A stretch of DNA of 64,000 nucleotides from Phenylobacterium sp. (lineage in GTDB: Bacteria; Pseudomonadota; Alphaproteobacteria; Caulobacterales; Caulobacteraceae). Under the pieces are notes generated by a model. It saw only the letters and a program-made list of their open reading frames with translations, did no database searches and was not told the DNA's origin. Below are positions 1 to 9,868 of this stretch, piece after piece. The stretch is from assembly GCF_030646615.1 (NCBI RefSeq), contig NZ_JAUSLG010000038.1, positions 62,001 through 126,000 of the forward strand. Reading direction: 5' to 3'. The translations under genes were made by a program, and so were the position numbers. Numbering within the stretch: the stretch's first letter is position 1; each line of letters begins with the position of its first letter.

Positions 1-224
1 CAGGTCGGGCAGGGTGACCACCACCAGCTGGCGGCCGGTGGCGCTCTCCAGGGCGGCCAGTTGCTGCGTCAGCTGCGCCTCGGTCTGGGGCGACAGCATG
101 TCGGCGCCGTCGACCACGCGGCCGCTCAACGCCGGGAAGGTGGGCGCGGTCTGGGCCTGTCCCGTCCCGGCGATCGCCAGGACGAGACCGAAGGCCAGGG
201 CGCAGGCGGCGCCGAACGACCTCA
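1..224 (-). CDS. TPM-domain (YgcG-like) protein, N-terminal part, runs off window
   Basis: Reverse strand reads MRSFGAACALAFGLVLAIAGTGQAQTAPTFPALSGRVVDGADMLSPQTEAQLTQQLAALESATGRQLVVVTLPDL: signal peptide plus TPM start. ATGA overlap with lemA stop. Confidence 0.8.
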
Positions 225-923
225 TTGGGCGGGCGCAGGCTCAACAGCAGGGGCCGGCGCGGGGAGCGGAGCCGGGGCCGGGGCCGGTGTGGGAACCGGT
301 GTGGGCGCAGGCGCCGCCGGCTGCTCGAAGGTCACCGTCGGCGCGGTCTGGGCCGAGGCCGAGGCTTCGAAGGTCTGCATGGGCTCGGCCCAGCCATGGA
401 TCGTGTTAGCCCAGATGGCGCCGGGGAAGGTGCGGATCTCGGTATTGTAGTCGCGCACCGCCTCATTGTAGTCGCGCCGGGCGATGGCGATCCGGTTCTC
501 GGTGCCCTCGAGCTGGCTCTGCAGGGCCAGGAAGTTCTGGTTGGACTTCAGCTCCGGATAGCGCTCCTGGATCATCATCAGCCGGCCGAGCACCCCCGAC
601 AGCTGGTTCTGCGCCTCGGCGAACCGCTGGAACTGCTCGGGATCGGTGACGGTGTCGGCATTGACCTGGACCTGTGTGGCTGAGGCCCGCGCCTCGGTGA
701 CCGCCACCAGGACCTCACGCTCCTGGGCGGCGAAGCCCTGGACGGTGGAGACCAGGTTGGGGATCAGGTCCGAGCGGCGCTGATACTGGGTCTGCACCTC
801 GGCCCAGGCCGCCTTGGCCCGCTCGTCCTTGGTGGGAATGGTGTTGATGCCGCAGCCGGCCAGGGCCAGGGGCACGACGATCAGGACGGCGGCGCGGGCG
901 AGGCGGGCGATCAGTCTGGACAA
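222..923 (-). CDS. lemA: LemA family protein
   Basis: Contains lipoprotein-like N-terminus and KAAWAEVQTQYQRRSDLIPNLVSTVQGFAAQEREVL, typical LemA; adjacent TPM gene. TTG start inferred. Confidence 0.88.
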   Translation of the reverse strand: MSRLIARLARAAVLIVVPLALAGCGINTIPTKDERAKAAWAEVQTQYQRRSDLIPNLVSTVQGFAAQEREVLVAVTEARASATQVQVNADTVTDPEQFQRFAEAQNQLSGVLGRLMMIQERYPELKSNQNFLALQSQLEGTENRIAIARRDYNEAVRDYNTEIRTFPGAIWANTIHGWAEPMQTFEASASAQTAPTVTFEQPAAPAPTPVPTPAPAPAPLPAPAPAVEPAPAQ

Positions 924-1005
924 GGCGGGCGCTCCAAAGCGGTGATGGCGCAGTTTCGCCGCGAATGTGGGCTGCGCCTTGATCCGGCGCAATGGGCGAC
1001 AGGTT

Positions 1006-1608
1006 CTAGGCGCCGAGCGCCGCCTCCACCTGGTCCAGCCGGTCCTTGCCGAAGAACATCTCCTCGCCCACGAAGAAGGTGGGCACGCCAAAGGCGCCCC
1101 GGGCCGCCGCCGCCTCGGTCCCCGCCAGCAGCTCGGCCTTCACCTCCGGATCCTGCGTCGCCGCCAGCAACGCCTGAGCGTCGAGGCCGGCGGCCGTGAG
1201 CACTTCGGCGACCACGGCGGGATCATCCATCTTCCGCCCAGCCTCCCACATGGCGGCGAGGACGGCCTCCAGATAGGGCGCTTCGACTTCCGCGCGGCGG
1301 GCGGCGACCAGGCCGCGCATGATCAGCAGGGTGTTGACCGGAAAGTGCGGATTCATCTGGAAGGCGGCGAGCCCATGGCGGGCCACAAAGCGCCGGGTCT
1401 CCAGGTTCTCATAGGCGAGCTTGCCCTTGACCTCGGCGAAGGCCTCCACCGGCGAGCGGTTGCCGGTCAGCTTGAAGAGCCCGCCCAGCAGCACCGGCTG
1501 CACCGCCACCACGGCGCCGGTGCGCGCCAGGATCGGCGGCAGGGCGCGCCAGGACAGGTAGGCGTTGGGACTGCCAAAATCGAACAGGAATTCCAGGGTG
1601 GCGGCCAT
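1006..1608 (-). CDS. 2-hydroxychromene-2-carboxylate isomerase / DsbA-family (GST kappa-like)
   Basis: LEFLFDFGSPNAYLSWRALPPI ... GAFGVPTFFVGEEMFFGKDRLDQVE motifs. Confidence 0.88.
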   Translation of the reverse strand: MAATLEFLFDFGSPNAYLSWRALPPILARTGAVVAVQPVLLGGLFKLTGNRSPVEAFAEVKGKLAYENLETRRFVARHGLAAFQMNPHFPVNTLLIMRGLVAARRAEVEAPYLEAVLAAMWEAGRKMDDPAVVAEVLTAAGLDAQALLAATQDPEVKAELLAGTEAAAARGAFGVPTFFVGEEMFFGKDRLDQVEAALGA

Positions 1609-1625
1609 TGGGCGTCTCTCCTTGC

Positions 1626-2366
1626 TCACCAGCTCTCCGACCACGGACGAAGATCGAGCTCATGGGTCCAGGCCGAGCGCGCCTGACGGTGAAGGGCCAC
1701 ATAGGTGGCGGCGATATCGGCGGGCTTGAGGATGGAGTCCTCGGCCAGGCGTTGTTCGATATCGGGCAGGTTTCCCCGGCTGAACACGCCATCGATGGCG
1801 CCGTCCACCACCACATGGGCCACGTGAATCCCCTTCGACCCCAGTTCGCGGGCCAGGCTCTGGGCGATGGCCCGCAGGCCGTGCTTGGCCGCGGCGAAGG
1901 CGGCGAACCCCTCGCGCCCGCGCACCGAGGCCGTGGCGCCGGTGAACAGGATCGTCCCGCGCCCGCGGGGCAGCATCACCCGGGCGGCCTCGCGGCCCGT
2001 GAGGAAGCCGGCGAAACAGGCCATCTCCCAGACCTTGGTGAAGACCCGGCTGGTGGTCTCCAGGATCGAAAAGCGGACATTGGCCCCGATGTTGAACACC
2101 ACCACCTCGATGGGGCCGACCTCGGCCTCGATGCGGTCGAACAGGGCGGCCATCTCGCCCTCCTCCCGAGCGTCGACCCCGTAGGCCCGGGCCTGACCGC
2201 CGGCGGCGATGATCTCGTCGGCCAGGGCCTGGAGCTGATCCCCATGGCGGGGCCTGCGGGTGACGCAGGCCACCAGGCCCTCGGCGGCGAAGGCCCTTGC
2301 GATCGCCCCGCCGACCCCGTCGCCGGCGCCGATGACCACGCAGGCGCCTCTGGGTTCATGGGTCAT
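1626..2366 (-). CDS. SDR family oxidoreductase
   Basis: VVIGAGDGVGGAIARAFAAEG nucleotide-binding region; FTGATASVRG...FAAAKHGLRAIAQSLARELG. Confidence 0.87.
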   Translation of the reverse strand: MTHEPRGACVVIGAGDGVGGAIARAFAAEGLVACVTRRPRHGDQLQALADEIIAAGGQARAYGVDAREEGEMAALFDRIEAEVGPIEVVVFNIGANVRFSILETTSRVFTKVWEMACFAGFLTGREAARVMLPRGRGTILFTGATASVRGREGFAAFAAAKHGLRAIAQSLARELGSKGIHVAHVVVDGAIDGVFSRGNLPDIEQRLAEDSILKPADIAATYVALHRQARSAWTHELDLRPWSESW

Positions 2367-2372
2367 AGGTTG

Positions 2373-2418
2373 CTCCGTTCTGAATTCGAACTCAGGCTCG
2401 TATTGAATTTGAACGGAG
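2373..2418. promoter_or_regulatory. Candidate HxlR operator in divergent SDR/HxlR intergenic region
   Basis: CTCCGTTC (2373-2380) ... GAACGGAG (2411-2418) inverted repeat; near-identical direct repeats TGAATTCGAAC (2381-2391) and TGAATTTGAAC (2404-2414). Confidence 0.5.
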
Positions 2419-2457
2419 TCAATCGCATCATTGGCCGGCAACGGGAGGCCGACCGCG

Positions 2458-2928
2458 ATGAAATGGGATGAGCTGGCGCAGGAGCCCTGTTCGGTGGCCC
2501 GGTCCCTGGCGGTGATCGGCGACCGCTGGACCCTGATGATCCTGCGTGACGCTTTCTTGGGCGTGCGCCGGTTCGAGGCCTTCCAGGCCAGGCTGGGCAT
2601 TTCCCGCAGCATCGTCACCGAGCGGCTGAACCTGCTGGTCGCTGCAGGCGTGATGCAGCGCCGCCTCTATCAGGATCGCCCCGTCCGTCACGAATACCGC
2701 CTGACCGACAAGGGTCTCGACCTGCATCCGGTGATCATGGCCCTCGTCGACTGGGGCGACCGCCACTATGCGGGCGAGGCTGGTCCGCCGATCCTGCGGC
2801 GGCACAAGGGCTGCGGCTGCGACTTCCACGCCGTCCAGGTCTGCTCCGAATGCGGCGAGCCCGTCACCGCCCGCGATGTGGAGGCGAGACCTGGGCCTGC
2901 CGCGGCGACGCTGCGAAGCCCCGCATGA
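2458..2928 (+). CDS. HxlR-family winged-helix transcriptional regulator
   Basis: CSVARSLAVIGDRWTLMILRDAFLGVRRFEAFQARLGISRSIVTERLNLLVAAGVMQRRLY is a canonical HxlR domain. Confidence 0.92.
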   Translation: MKWDELAQEPCSVARSLAVIGDRWTLMILRDAFLGVRRFEAFQARLGISRSIVTERLNLLVAAGVMQRRLYQDRPVRHEYRLTDKGLDLHPVIMALVDWGDRHYAGEAGPPILRRHKGCGCDFHAVQVCSECGEPVTARDVEARPGPAAATLRSPA

Positions 2929-3656
2929 TCAGGCTGGATCATATCGCCATCTGGACCGACCAGAGGGATGATCTGCTGAACCTCGTGGCCGACGCCGCCG
3001 GTCTCGGGATCATCGATGGCTACACCCCGGCCGGAAACCTGGTGGCCCGCGGCGTTCGCTTCGCCAATGGGCCGTTCCTCGATGTCCACCAGGTCGAGAA
3101 ACCGTCCCCTGACGACGGCCGGCCCTTTCACCGGCTGGTCGGCCTGAATGGTGATATCGACCAGGTCGAGCGCCGGGCGACAGCGTCCGGCCTGCGCGCC
3201 AAGGCGGCCCGCCGGGCCGAGGCCGCGCAACCGCAACTGGAAGCGCCCTGGGATCTGCTATCATTCCGCAAGGGACAGGGGCTGGCCTCCCAGATGTTTG
3301 TGATCGCCTACCACTCAGGCGCCCCCACCCTGCCGGACTTTGAAAGCCCGCTCTATGATCCGGCAGGGCCGGGCGCCGGTTCGGCTGAGCTGTCCCGGGT
3401 CTGGCTTCCCGAAGCCGATCTCGAGGCGGCGCAGGCGGTGCTCTCGGCCTTGGGCGCCAAGACCGCAGGCCCCGTGCAGTCGCCCCTGCCGCCCTATGAA
3501 GGCATGGCCTTCGACCTGGGCCCCACCCAGCTCGTTCTCGCCAGTCCTTGGGGTCCGCCGAGTGCGTTGCGGCTGGACATCCAAGCCGGCGGCGAAGACC
3601 CGAGAACGCTCTCGCCGCTGCCCGAGATCACCTTCGTGCTCAACGGGGCGGCTTGA
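2925..3656 (+). CDS. VOC / glyoxalase-like domain protein
   Basis: MIRLDHIAIWTDQRDDLLNLVADAAGLGI; translationally coupled (ATGA) to HxlR gene. Confidence 0.8.
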   Translation: MIRLDHIAIWTDQRDDLLNLVADAAGLGIIDGYTPAGNLVARGVRFANGPFLDVHQVEKPSPDDGRPFHRLVGLNGDIDQVERRATASGLRAKAARRAEAAQPQLEAPWDLLSFRKGQGLASQMFVIAYHSGAPTLPDFESPLYDPAGPGAGSAELSRVWLPEADLEAAQAVLSALGAKTAGPVQSPLPPYEGMAFDLGPTQLVLASPWGPPSALRLDIQAGGEDPRTLSPLPEITFVLNGAA

Positions 3657-3696
3657 GCCGTCCGGTCGAGCCCAGCCGCCTATGGCTCGCCCAAGC

Positions 3697-5580
3697 TCAG
3701 GTCCGCGTCGCGAACTCCGCATCGCCGGTGGCGGCCACCTGGGCGTCGTCGAACGAGGCGTGGGCCGAGGTGTAGAGCCGCGAATAGAGCCCCTTATTGG
3801 CCATCAGCGCCTCATGCGGTCCCTGCTCCAGGATGTGGCCCTGCTGCAGCACGATGATCTTGTCGGCGTCGCGGATGGTGGCCAGCCGGTGGGCGATGAC
3901 GATGCAGGTGCGTCCCGCAAACAGCACCTTCAGCGCCTTCTGGATCGCCTGTTCGGTGAAGGAGTCGATATTGGCTGTGGCCTCGTCGAGGATCAGGATC
4001 TGGGGATCGGCCACCAGGGCGCGGGCGAAGGACAACAGCTGTCGCTGTCCCAGCGAGAGGTTGCGGCCCCGCTGACCGAGCTGGGTGTCGTAGCCCTCGG
4101 GCAGGCGCATGATGAAGTCATGGGCCGAGACGGACTTGGCCGCCGAGATCACGTCCTCCCGGGTGGCGCCTTCGGTGTTGTAGCGGATGTTCTCCTCGAT
4201 GGTGCCGCTGAACAGGAAGGGCTCCTGCAGCACCATGCCGATATTGCGGCCCAGGGACTCCAGCGTCACGTCGCGCACGTCGCGGCCGCCGATCAGCACC
4301 TGGCCCTGGTCCACCTCATAGAAGCGGTGGGCGAGCGCGATGATGCTGGTCTTGCCTGAGCCGGTAGGGCCCACCAGGGCGACCACCTGGCGGGGCCGGA
4401 CCTCGAAGCTCACATCGTGCAGGACCGGCCGAGCCGGATCATAGCCAAAGGTGACATTGCGGAACTCCACCGTCGGCTCGAAGTCGGCCAGGGGCTGGGC
4501 GTCGGGCTTGTCGACAATGGTCACCGGCACATCCAGCACCTCGAAGATCCGGTGCCCGGCCGCCATGGCCCGCTGCATGATGGTGTACTGCATGGACAGC
4601 ATGCGCACGGGATCGAAGAACCGCTGCACATAGAAGATGAAGGCGACCATGACGCCGACGTCCAGCCGCCCCCCCAGCACCGCATTGCCGCCGACCACGA
4701 TGACGATGCCCATGGCCAGGCCGGTCAGCACGTCCACCGTCGGCACCATCACCTGGGTCATGGCCGCCGAGTTGTTCTGGGCGACCATGTTCTCCCGGGC
4801 CTTCTCCGAATAGAGCTCGAAGTTCATCGCCTCGCGGCGGCTCTCCTGGACGGTGCGGACCCCCTGGATGTTCTCGGCCAGGGCGCTGTTGGCGGTGGAC
4901 GATGCGTCGCGGGCTTCCCGGAAGGTCTTCTTGGAGAAGGGCAGCCAGATGGCCCGGACCACGATCAGGGCCGGGATCACCGTGAGGGTCAGCAGGCCCA
5001 ACTGCAGGTCCATGCTGAGCAGGGCGACCGTGATGCCGATCAGGAGCGCGATGTCGCCCACTGCGCCTGTGGTGCTCTCCAGGAACTCCTGCAGGGCGTT
5101 CACGTCCCCCTGCAGCCTGGCCATGATCCGGCCCACATGGGTCTTGTCCATGAAGGACAGGGAGACGTCCTGGAAGTGGCTGAACATGGAGCGGCGGACA
5201 TCGAAGATGACCCGCTGGGCCAGCCGCGAACTCATCCACTGTTCGAGGAAGAAGGCGCCGGCGTTCAGGATCACCACGCCGACGAAGACGGCGATGATCA
5301 TGTCCAGGCGCGCATTGTCGCCGCCGCCGACCGCGGCGTTCACCGCCTGGCCGATCATGTAGGGGATGGCGATGGCCGTGGCCGCCGAGATCAGCACGGC
5401 GATCTGCGCCCCGATCACGAACGCCTTGTGCGGCTTCAGATAGGGGATGAACCGCCCCAGGACCTTGGGGTTGATCGAGGCGAAGATCTCCTCGGCGTCG
5501 TCATTGCCCAGGGTGGCCCGGGGCCGGCGGGGCGTTTGCGAGGCGACATCATTGCCGCGGTCGAAGACGAAGTCGCTCAT
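3697..5580 (-). CDS. ABC transporter ATP-binding/permease (heterodimeric exporter subunit)
   Basis: Walker A GPTGSGKTS, signature SLGQRQ, Walker B ILILDEATANID; N-terminal TM region. Confidence 0.93.
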   Translation of the reverse strand: MSDFVFDRGNDVASQTPRRPRATLGNDDAEEIFASINPKVLGRFIPYLKPHKAFVIGAQIAVLISAATAIAIPYMIGQAVNAAVGGGDNARLDMIIAVFVGVVILNAGAFFLEQWMSSRLAQRVIFDVRRSMFSHFQDVSLSFMDKTHVGRIMARLQGDVNALQEFLESTTGAVGDIALLIGITVALLSMDLQLGLLTLTVIPALIVVRAIWLPFSKKTFREARDASSTANSALAENIQGVRTVQESRREAMNFELYSEKARENMVAQNNSAAMTQVMVPTVDVLTGLAMGIVIVVGGNAVLGGRLDVGVMVAFIFYVQRFFDPVRMLSMQYTIMQRAMAAGHRIFEVLDVPVTIVDKPDAQPLADFEPTVEFRNVTFGYDPARPVLHDVSFEVRPRQVVALVGPTGSGKTSIIALAHRFYEVDQGQVLIGGRDVRDVTLESLGRNIGMVLQEPFLFSGTIEENIRYNTEGATREDVISAAKSVSAHDFIMRLPEGYDTQLGQRGRNLSLGQRQLLSFARALVADPQILILDEATANIDSFTEQAIQKALKVLFAGRTCIVIAHRLATIRDADKIIVLQQGHILEQGPHEALMANKGLYSRLYTSAHASFDDAQVAATGDAEFATRT

Positions 5581-7481
5581 GCCCGCACCCCCTGGATCTG
5601 GTTGGCGACCGCTTCGGGGTCAATGGTCGGCTCCGGCGGCAGGTCTTCGGCCAGCCCCCCCTGATCGGCCCGGGTCTGCAGGGCGTAGAGGTCGGCATAG
5701 ACGCCGCCGGCGGCCACCAGCGTCTGGTGGTCGCCGCGCTCCACCACCCGGCCCTCGTCCAGCACGATGATCTGGTCGGCGTGCATCAGCGAGGACAGGC
5801 GGTGGGCGATGATCACGGTCGCCTTGGCCTTGGTGGCGCTGGCCAGGGCGTCGCGGACCTTGCGCTCGGTGACCGCGTCGATGGCGGCGGTGGAGTCGTC
5901 GAAGATCATGACGCCAGGCCCGGGCACCACGCCCCGGGCGATGGACATCCGCTGGCGCTGGCCGCCCGACAAGGCCACGCCCCGCTCGCCCACCCGGGTG
6001 GTGTAGCCTATGGGCAGGCCGGCGATATAGTCGTGCAGTTGGGCGGTGCGGGCGGCGCCGACGATGCGATCCTCCTCGGCCCAGGGATCGGCATAGGCGA
6101 CATTGTTGGTCACCGTGGTGTCGAACAGGAAGGCCTCCTGCTGCACCAGGCCGACATATTCCCGCAGGGAGGCCAGGCTGACCTCGCGGATGTCCTGGCC
6201 GTCGATGGTGATCCTGCCGCCGGTGACGTCATAGAAACGGGGAATCAGGTTGGCGATGGTCGACTTGCCGCTGCCCGGCGCGCCGACGACGCCCAGGGTC
6301 TGGCCCGGTCGGACCTCGAAACTGACATCGCTCAGCACCGGCCGGCCCACGTCATAGGCGAAGTCCACATGCTCGAAGCGCAGGACTCCTTGCGTCGGCG
6401 CCAGCGGCTGGGCGCCCGGCGCATCGGCGATCTCGGGCTCCAGGTCGAGGACCTCGAACACCCGCCCGCCCGATGAGGTGGCCCGGGCGGCCGAGGCGAA
6501 GATCATGGCGATCTGCCGGATCGGCGCCTGCAGCAGGGTCATATAGGCGAGGAACTCGGTAAGCCGGCCCACCGACATGGCGCCGGCGATCACCTGGTGG
6601 CCGCCGTACCAGAGCAGCAGGGCCATGGAGCCGTAATAGCTCAGCGTCATGGCGGTGATCGCCCGGAAGCGCAGGGTGATGCGCTTGAACGAATACTGCA
6701 GGGCGTTGTCGGCGGCGACGTCGAACTTGCCCATCTCGAAGGCCTTGGCCGAGAAGGCGCGCACCACCCGGATGCCCTGGAGATTTTCCTCCATGGTCAG
6801 GGTCAGCACCGACATCAGCTGCTGAACCCGCAGCCAGGTCACCCGCAGCATGATCCCCATCCGCGCCAGGACCCAGCTGGCGAACGGCACGAAGGCCAGG
6901 GCCAGGAAGGCCATTGTCACGTCGGTGGAGAACATCATGAAGGCCGAGACCGACAGCAGCATGACCAGCGTCAGGGTCTGCATCATGCCGCCCTGGATGA
7001 AGGCCCGCGTGCCCTCCAGGTCCAGCATCCCCCGGGTCACCAGGTCGCCGGAATGGATCTTGTCGTGGAAGCCGAAGGACAGGCGCTGAAGCTGCTGGAA
7101 GAAGGCCAGGCGCAGGTCATAGGCCACCTTCTGGCTGACCTTTTCGGCCACATAGCCCCCATAGCCGGTGAGCAGGCCGCGAAGGCTGGCGGCCCCCAGA
7201 ACCAGCAGCGCCGTGGTGATCAGGGCGCGCTGGACGTCATCGACGCTGGCGTTCTCGCTGGCCAGCAGCAGATGGGCCTGGTCCACCGCCTGGCCGAAGA
7301 GCCGGGGCAGGGTCAGGCTGAACAGGGCCGCGCCAATGGAACAGCCGACGGCCAGGGCGACCAGGCCCGGATAGCGCAGGGCCAATCCCATGATTCTGCG
7401 CAGCACCCGGGGCATGGCCGAGACGTCAATCGACACAGAATCCGCCGCCGCATCCCTGGGGGAGGGGCGTGAATCACTCAT
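5577..7481 (-). CDS. ABC transporter ATP-binding/permease (partner subunit)
   Basis: Walker A GAPGSGKST, signature LSGGQRQR, IFDDSTAAIDAVTE; overlaps following exporter gene by 4 bp. Confidence 0.93.
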   Translation of the reverse strand: MSDSRPSPRDAAADSVSIDVSAMPRVLRRIMGLALRYPGLVALAVGCSIGAALFSLTLPRLFGQAVDQAHLLLASENASVDDVQRALITTALLVLGAASLRGLLTGYGGYVAEKVSQKVAYDLRLAFFQQLQRLSFGFHDKIHSGDLVTRGMLDLEGTRAFIQGGMMQTLTLVMLLSVSAFMMFSTDVTMAFLALAFVPFASWVLARMGIMLRVTWLRVQQLMSVLTLTMEENLQGIRVVRAFSAKAFEMGKFDVAADNALQYSFKRITLRFRAITAMTLSYYGSMALLLWYGGHQVIAGAMSVGRLTEFLAYMTLLQAPIRQIAMIFASAARATSSGGRVFEVLDLEPEIADAPGAQPLAPTQGVLRFEHVDFAYDVGRPVLSDVSFEVRPGQTLGVVGAPGSGKSTIANLIPRFYDVTGGRITIDGQDIREVSLASLREYVGLVQQEAFLFDTTVTNNVAYADPWAEEDRIVGAARTAQLHDYIAGLPIGYTTRVGERGVALSGGQRQRMSIARGVVPGPGVMIFDDSTAAIDAVTERKVRDALASATKAKATVIIAHRLSSLMHADQIIVLDEGRVVERGDHQTLVAAGGVYADLYALQTRADQGGLAEDLPPEPTIDPEAVANQIQGVRA

Positions 7482-7624
7482 CTGAAAATGTCCAATCTTG
7501 GTATGACGCCATCATGCGGCGCCACCAGGGGTCGCGCCACCATCTTTTGACGCGCCCGCCAAATAGTCCGCCCACGTGACATCCATCCCCACGCGGGCGA
7601 CCAGACAGGACAGACAAGTTGGCG

Positions 7625-8431
7625 TCAGGCCGCCGAAGGGTGGGCCTGTGGCGTCAGGGTGACGGGATTTCGCGGCGCCCTGGGTCGGGCGCGAATCCGC
7701 TCGCCCTTCAGCCAGATCTTCAGGGCTTCCCAGTGGATGGCGCCCATGACGCCCAGGGTCATCCAGGGGTGGCCCAACCAGGCGGCCAGCAGGCGCCGGT
7801 CATCCAGCGGCTGGCGCTGACCGGCGAAGCTGGCCGAGAGCAGCGGCCCCTGGGCGTCGGCCACCTCGATGCTGACGGCCAGGCCAGCCGTCTCGCCCTG
7901 TCCCGGCGGACGGACCTTGAAGGCGTAGGTCAGGTCCATGTCCATGAAGGGCGAGACGAAGAACACCTTGTCGGCGCTCTGGCGCACGACCCCGCCCGAC
8001 CCGTCCGCCGCCACCGGGATCAGATAGCTGTGCCGGTCGCCGAAGGTGTTGTTGACCTCATAGAGGATGGCGCTGAGCGCCCCGTCCGGCCGATGGCAGA
8101 AATAGACGCTGATGGGGTTGAAGACGCCGCCCAGCACCCGCGGCATGCAAAGCAGGCGCACCGCCCCGCCGCCCTCTAGGCCCGCCGTCGCCAGGTGTTG
8201 TTCCACCTGGATCTTGAGCGGCGTTTCCGAACCGTCCCCGTGGTCGCAGGTCTGGAAGCTCATCAGACCAGGGCCGTCGAAGCCGAACAGGCGAAGCCCC
8301 CGACCCAGCGCCGGCCCCTCATCCAGGTCCAGCAGCAGCATGAAGATGCGATAGCGCAGGGCGTGCGTCCGCGGCCGCGTCCGCCGATGGCTGACGAGGC
8401 CGGAATACAGCGCGCTGGCGCGCTCGCTCAC
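7625..8431 (-). CDS. DUF1365 domain-containing protein
   Basis: YSGLVSHRRTRPRTHALRYRIFMLLLDLDE ... LGGVFNPISVYFCHRPDG typical DUF1365. Confidence 0.9.
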   Translation of the reverse strand: MSERASALYSGLVSHRRTRPRTHALRYRIFMLLLDLDEGPALGRGLRLFGFDGPGLMSFQTCDHGDGSETPLKIQVEQHLATAGLEGGGAVRLLCMPRVLGGVFNPISVYFCHRPDGALSAILYEVNNTFGDRHSYLIPVAADGSGGVVRQSADKVFFVSPFMDMDLTYAFKVRPPGQGETAGLAVSIEVADAQGPLLSASFAGQRQPLDDRRLLAAWLGHPWMTLGVMGAIHWEALKIWLKGERIRARPRAPRNPVTLTPQAHPSAA

Positions 8432-9789
8432 GCGGCCGCCTCGGCCAGGGCGGCGGCGGCCGGAGGCGACAGGTGGATGCGGCCGGACTCGTCCTTCACC
8501 GACCAGGGCCGGCGGACGCCCCCCAGCTGCTCGGCGACGGCCAGGCCTGACTGCAGGCCGTCCTCATGGAACCCATGGCCGAAATAGGAGCCGCAGAACC
8601 AGGTCCGCTTCACCCCCTGCAGGCCCCAGAGTTCCTGCTGGGCGGCGATCGCCCCGCCATCGAACAGGGGGTGGTCATAGACATCGGTGCGGATCACCGC
8701 GTCGGGCGCGATCTCCCGGGTCGGATTGAGGGTGACGAACAGCTCGGGCCTGGCCGGCAGGCTCTGGAGCCGGTTCATCCAATAGGTGACACAGCCCTCC
8801 TGCGGGGCGTTGCGCCGGCCGATGTGGTTCCAGCTGGTCCAGGCCGCCCGGCGCCGCGGCATCAGGGCCGGGTCGGTGTGCAGCACCGCCAGGTTGCGGC
8901 TGTAGCGGAAGGCCGACAGAAGCCGCGTCTCCTCGGCCGTCGGATCCTCAAGCAGGGCCAGAGCCTGGTCCCCATGGGTGGCGATCACCACCTCGTCGAA
9001 CCGCTCCACCTGGCCGCTGGCCAGGCGGATATCGACCCCGCCGGCCTCGCGGCGCACGCCGGTGACTCGGACGCCCGTGCGCACCTCGCCCTGAAAGGCC
9101 TGGGCGAGCTTCTCCACATAGGCCCGACTGCCGCCCTCCACCGTCCGCCAGAGGCCGCGGCCGAACACCTGCATCATGCCGTGGTTCTGGAAGAAGCGGA
9201 TCAAGGCCGCGGCCGGATAGTCGCGGATGGCCGCCAGGGGCGTCGACCAGATGGCCGCAGCCTGGGGCAGCAGGTGATCGTCGCGGAAGGCCTGGCAGTA
9301 GCCCTTCTGCTTCAGATAGTCGTCCAGGCTGGTCAGCGGCGAGTCCAGCTCGGCCAGGTCCTTGGGTCCGTTGCGGTAGAAGCGGGTGACATCCCGGAGC
9401 ATGCCCCAGTAGCGGGCGCTGAAGAAGTTGCGCTTCTGGGCGAACAGCGAGCCCGACGAATATTCGAACGCCCCGTCGTCCAGGGAGACGCTGAGCGCCA
9501 TGTCGGCGTCGATGCTGGGGGTCTCCAGGTGCTTCAGCAGGGCGGTGAAGTTGGGATAGTTGTCCTCGTTGAAGACGATGAAGCCCGTATCCACCGGAAT
9601 GACCCCGTCGGGCCCGCCGGGAGCCTCCACCGTATGGGCGTGGCCGCCGAGGCGGCCATCGCCTTCGAACAGGGTCACCTCGTGGCGAGCGCTCAGGAGC
9701 CAGGCGGCGGAGAGTCCGGCGACACCGCCGCCGACAACCGCGATCCGCAACGGCCTGGAAGTGCTCTCTACGCCCACGGGCATTCCCAT
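8428..9789 (-). CDS. FAD/NAD(P)-binding oxidoreductase (amine-oxidase-like)
   Basis: RIAVVGGGVAGLSAAWLLSARHEVTLFEGDGRLGGHAHTVE dinucleotide-binding motif; ATGA overlap with DUF1365 gene; internal start at 9789 or 9783. Confidence 0.88.
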   Translation of the reverse strand: MGMPVGVESTSRPLRIAVVGGGVAGLSAAWLLSARHEVTLFEGDGRLGGHAHTVEAPGGPDGVIPVDTGFIVFNEDNYPNFTALLKHLETPSIDADMALSVSLDDGAFEYSSGSLFAQKRNFFSARYWGMLRDVTRFYRNGPKDLAELDSPLTSLDDYLKQKGYCQAFRDDHLLPQAAAIWSTPLAAIRDYPAAALIRFFQNHGMMQVFGRGLWRTVEGGSRAYVEKLAQAFQGEVRTGVRVTGVRREAGGVDIRLASGQVERFDEVVIATHGDQALALLEDPTAEETRLLSAFRYSRNLAVLHTDPALMPRRRAAWTSWNHIGRRNAPQEGCVTYWMNRLQSLPARPELFVTLNPTREIAPDAVIRTDVYDHPLFDGGAIAAQQELWGLQGVKRTWFCGSYFGHGFHEDGLQSGLAVAEQLGGVRRPWSVKDESGRIHLSPPAAAALAEAAA

Positions 9790-9828
9790 CTCTTGGCGGC
9801 GACGCCACAGCGGGTCCCGGCGAGACAC

Positions 9829-9856
9829 GATACGACGCGAGCACCGCGGCGGATGC
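9829..9856 (-). promoter_or_regulatory. Candidate ECF-sigma promoter (GCATCCG-N15-CGTATC) for FAD oxidoreductase/DUF1365
   Basis: Reverse strand GCATCCG (9856-9850), 15-nt spacer, CGTATC (9834-9829); same architecture as the plus-strand copy. Confidence 0.6.
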
Positions 9857-9868
9857 AGCCAAGGTGAC

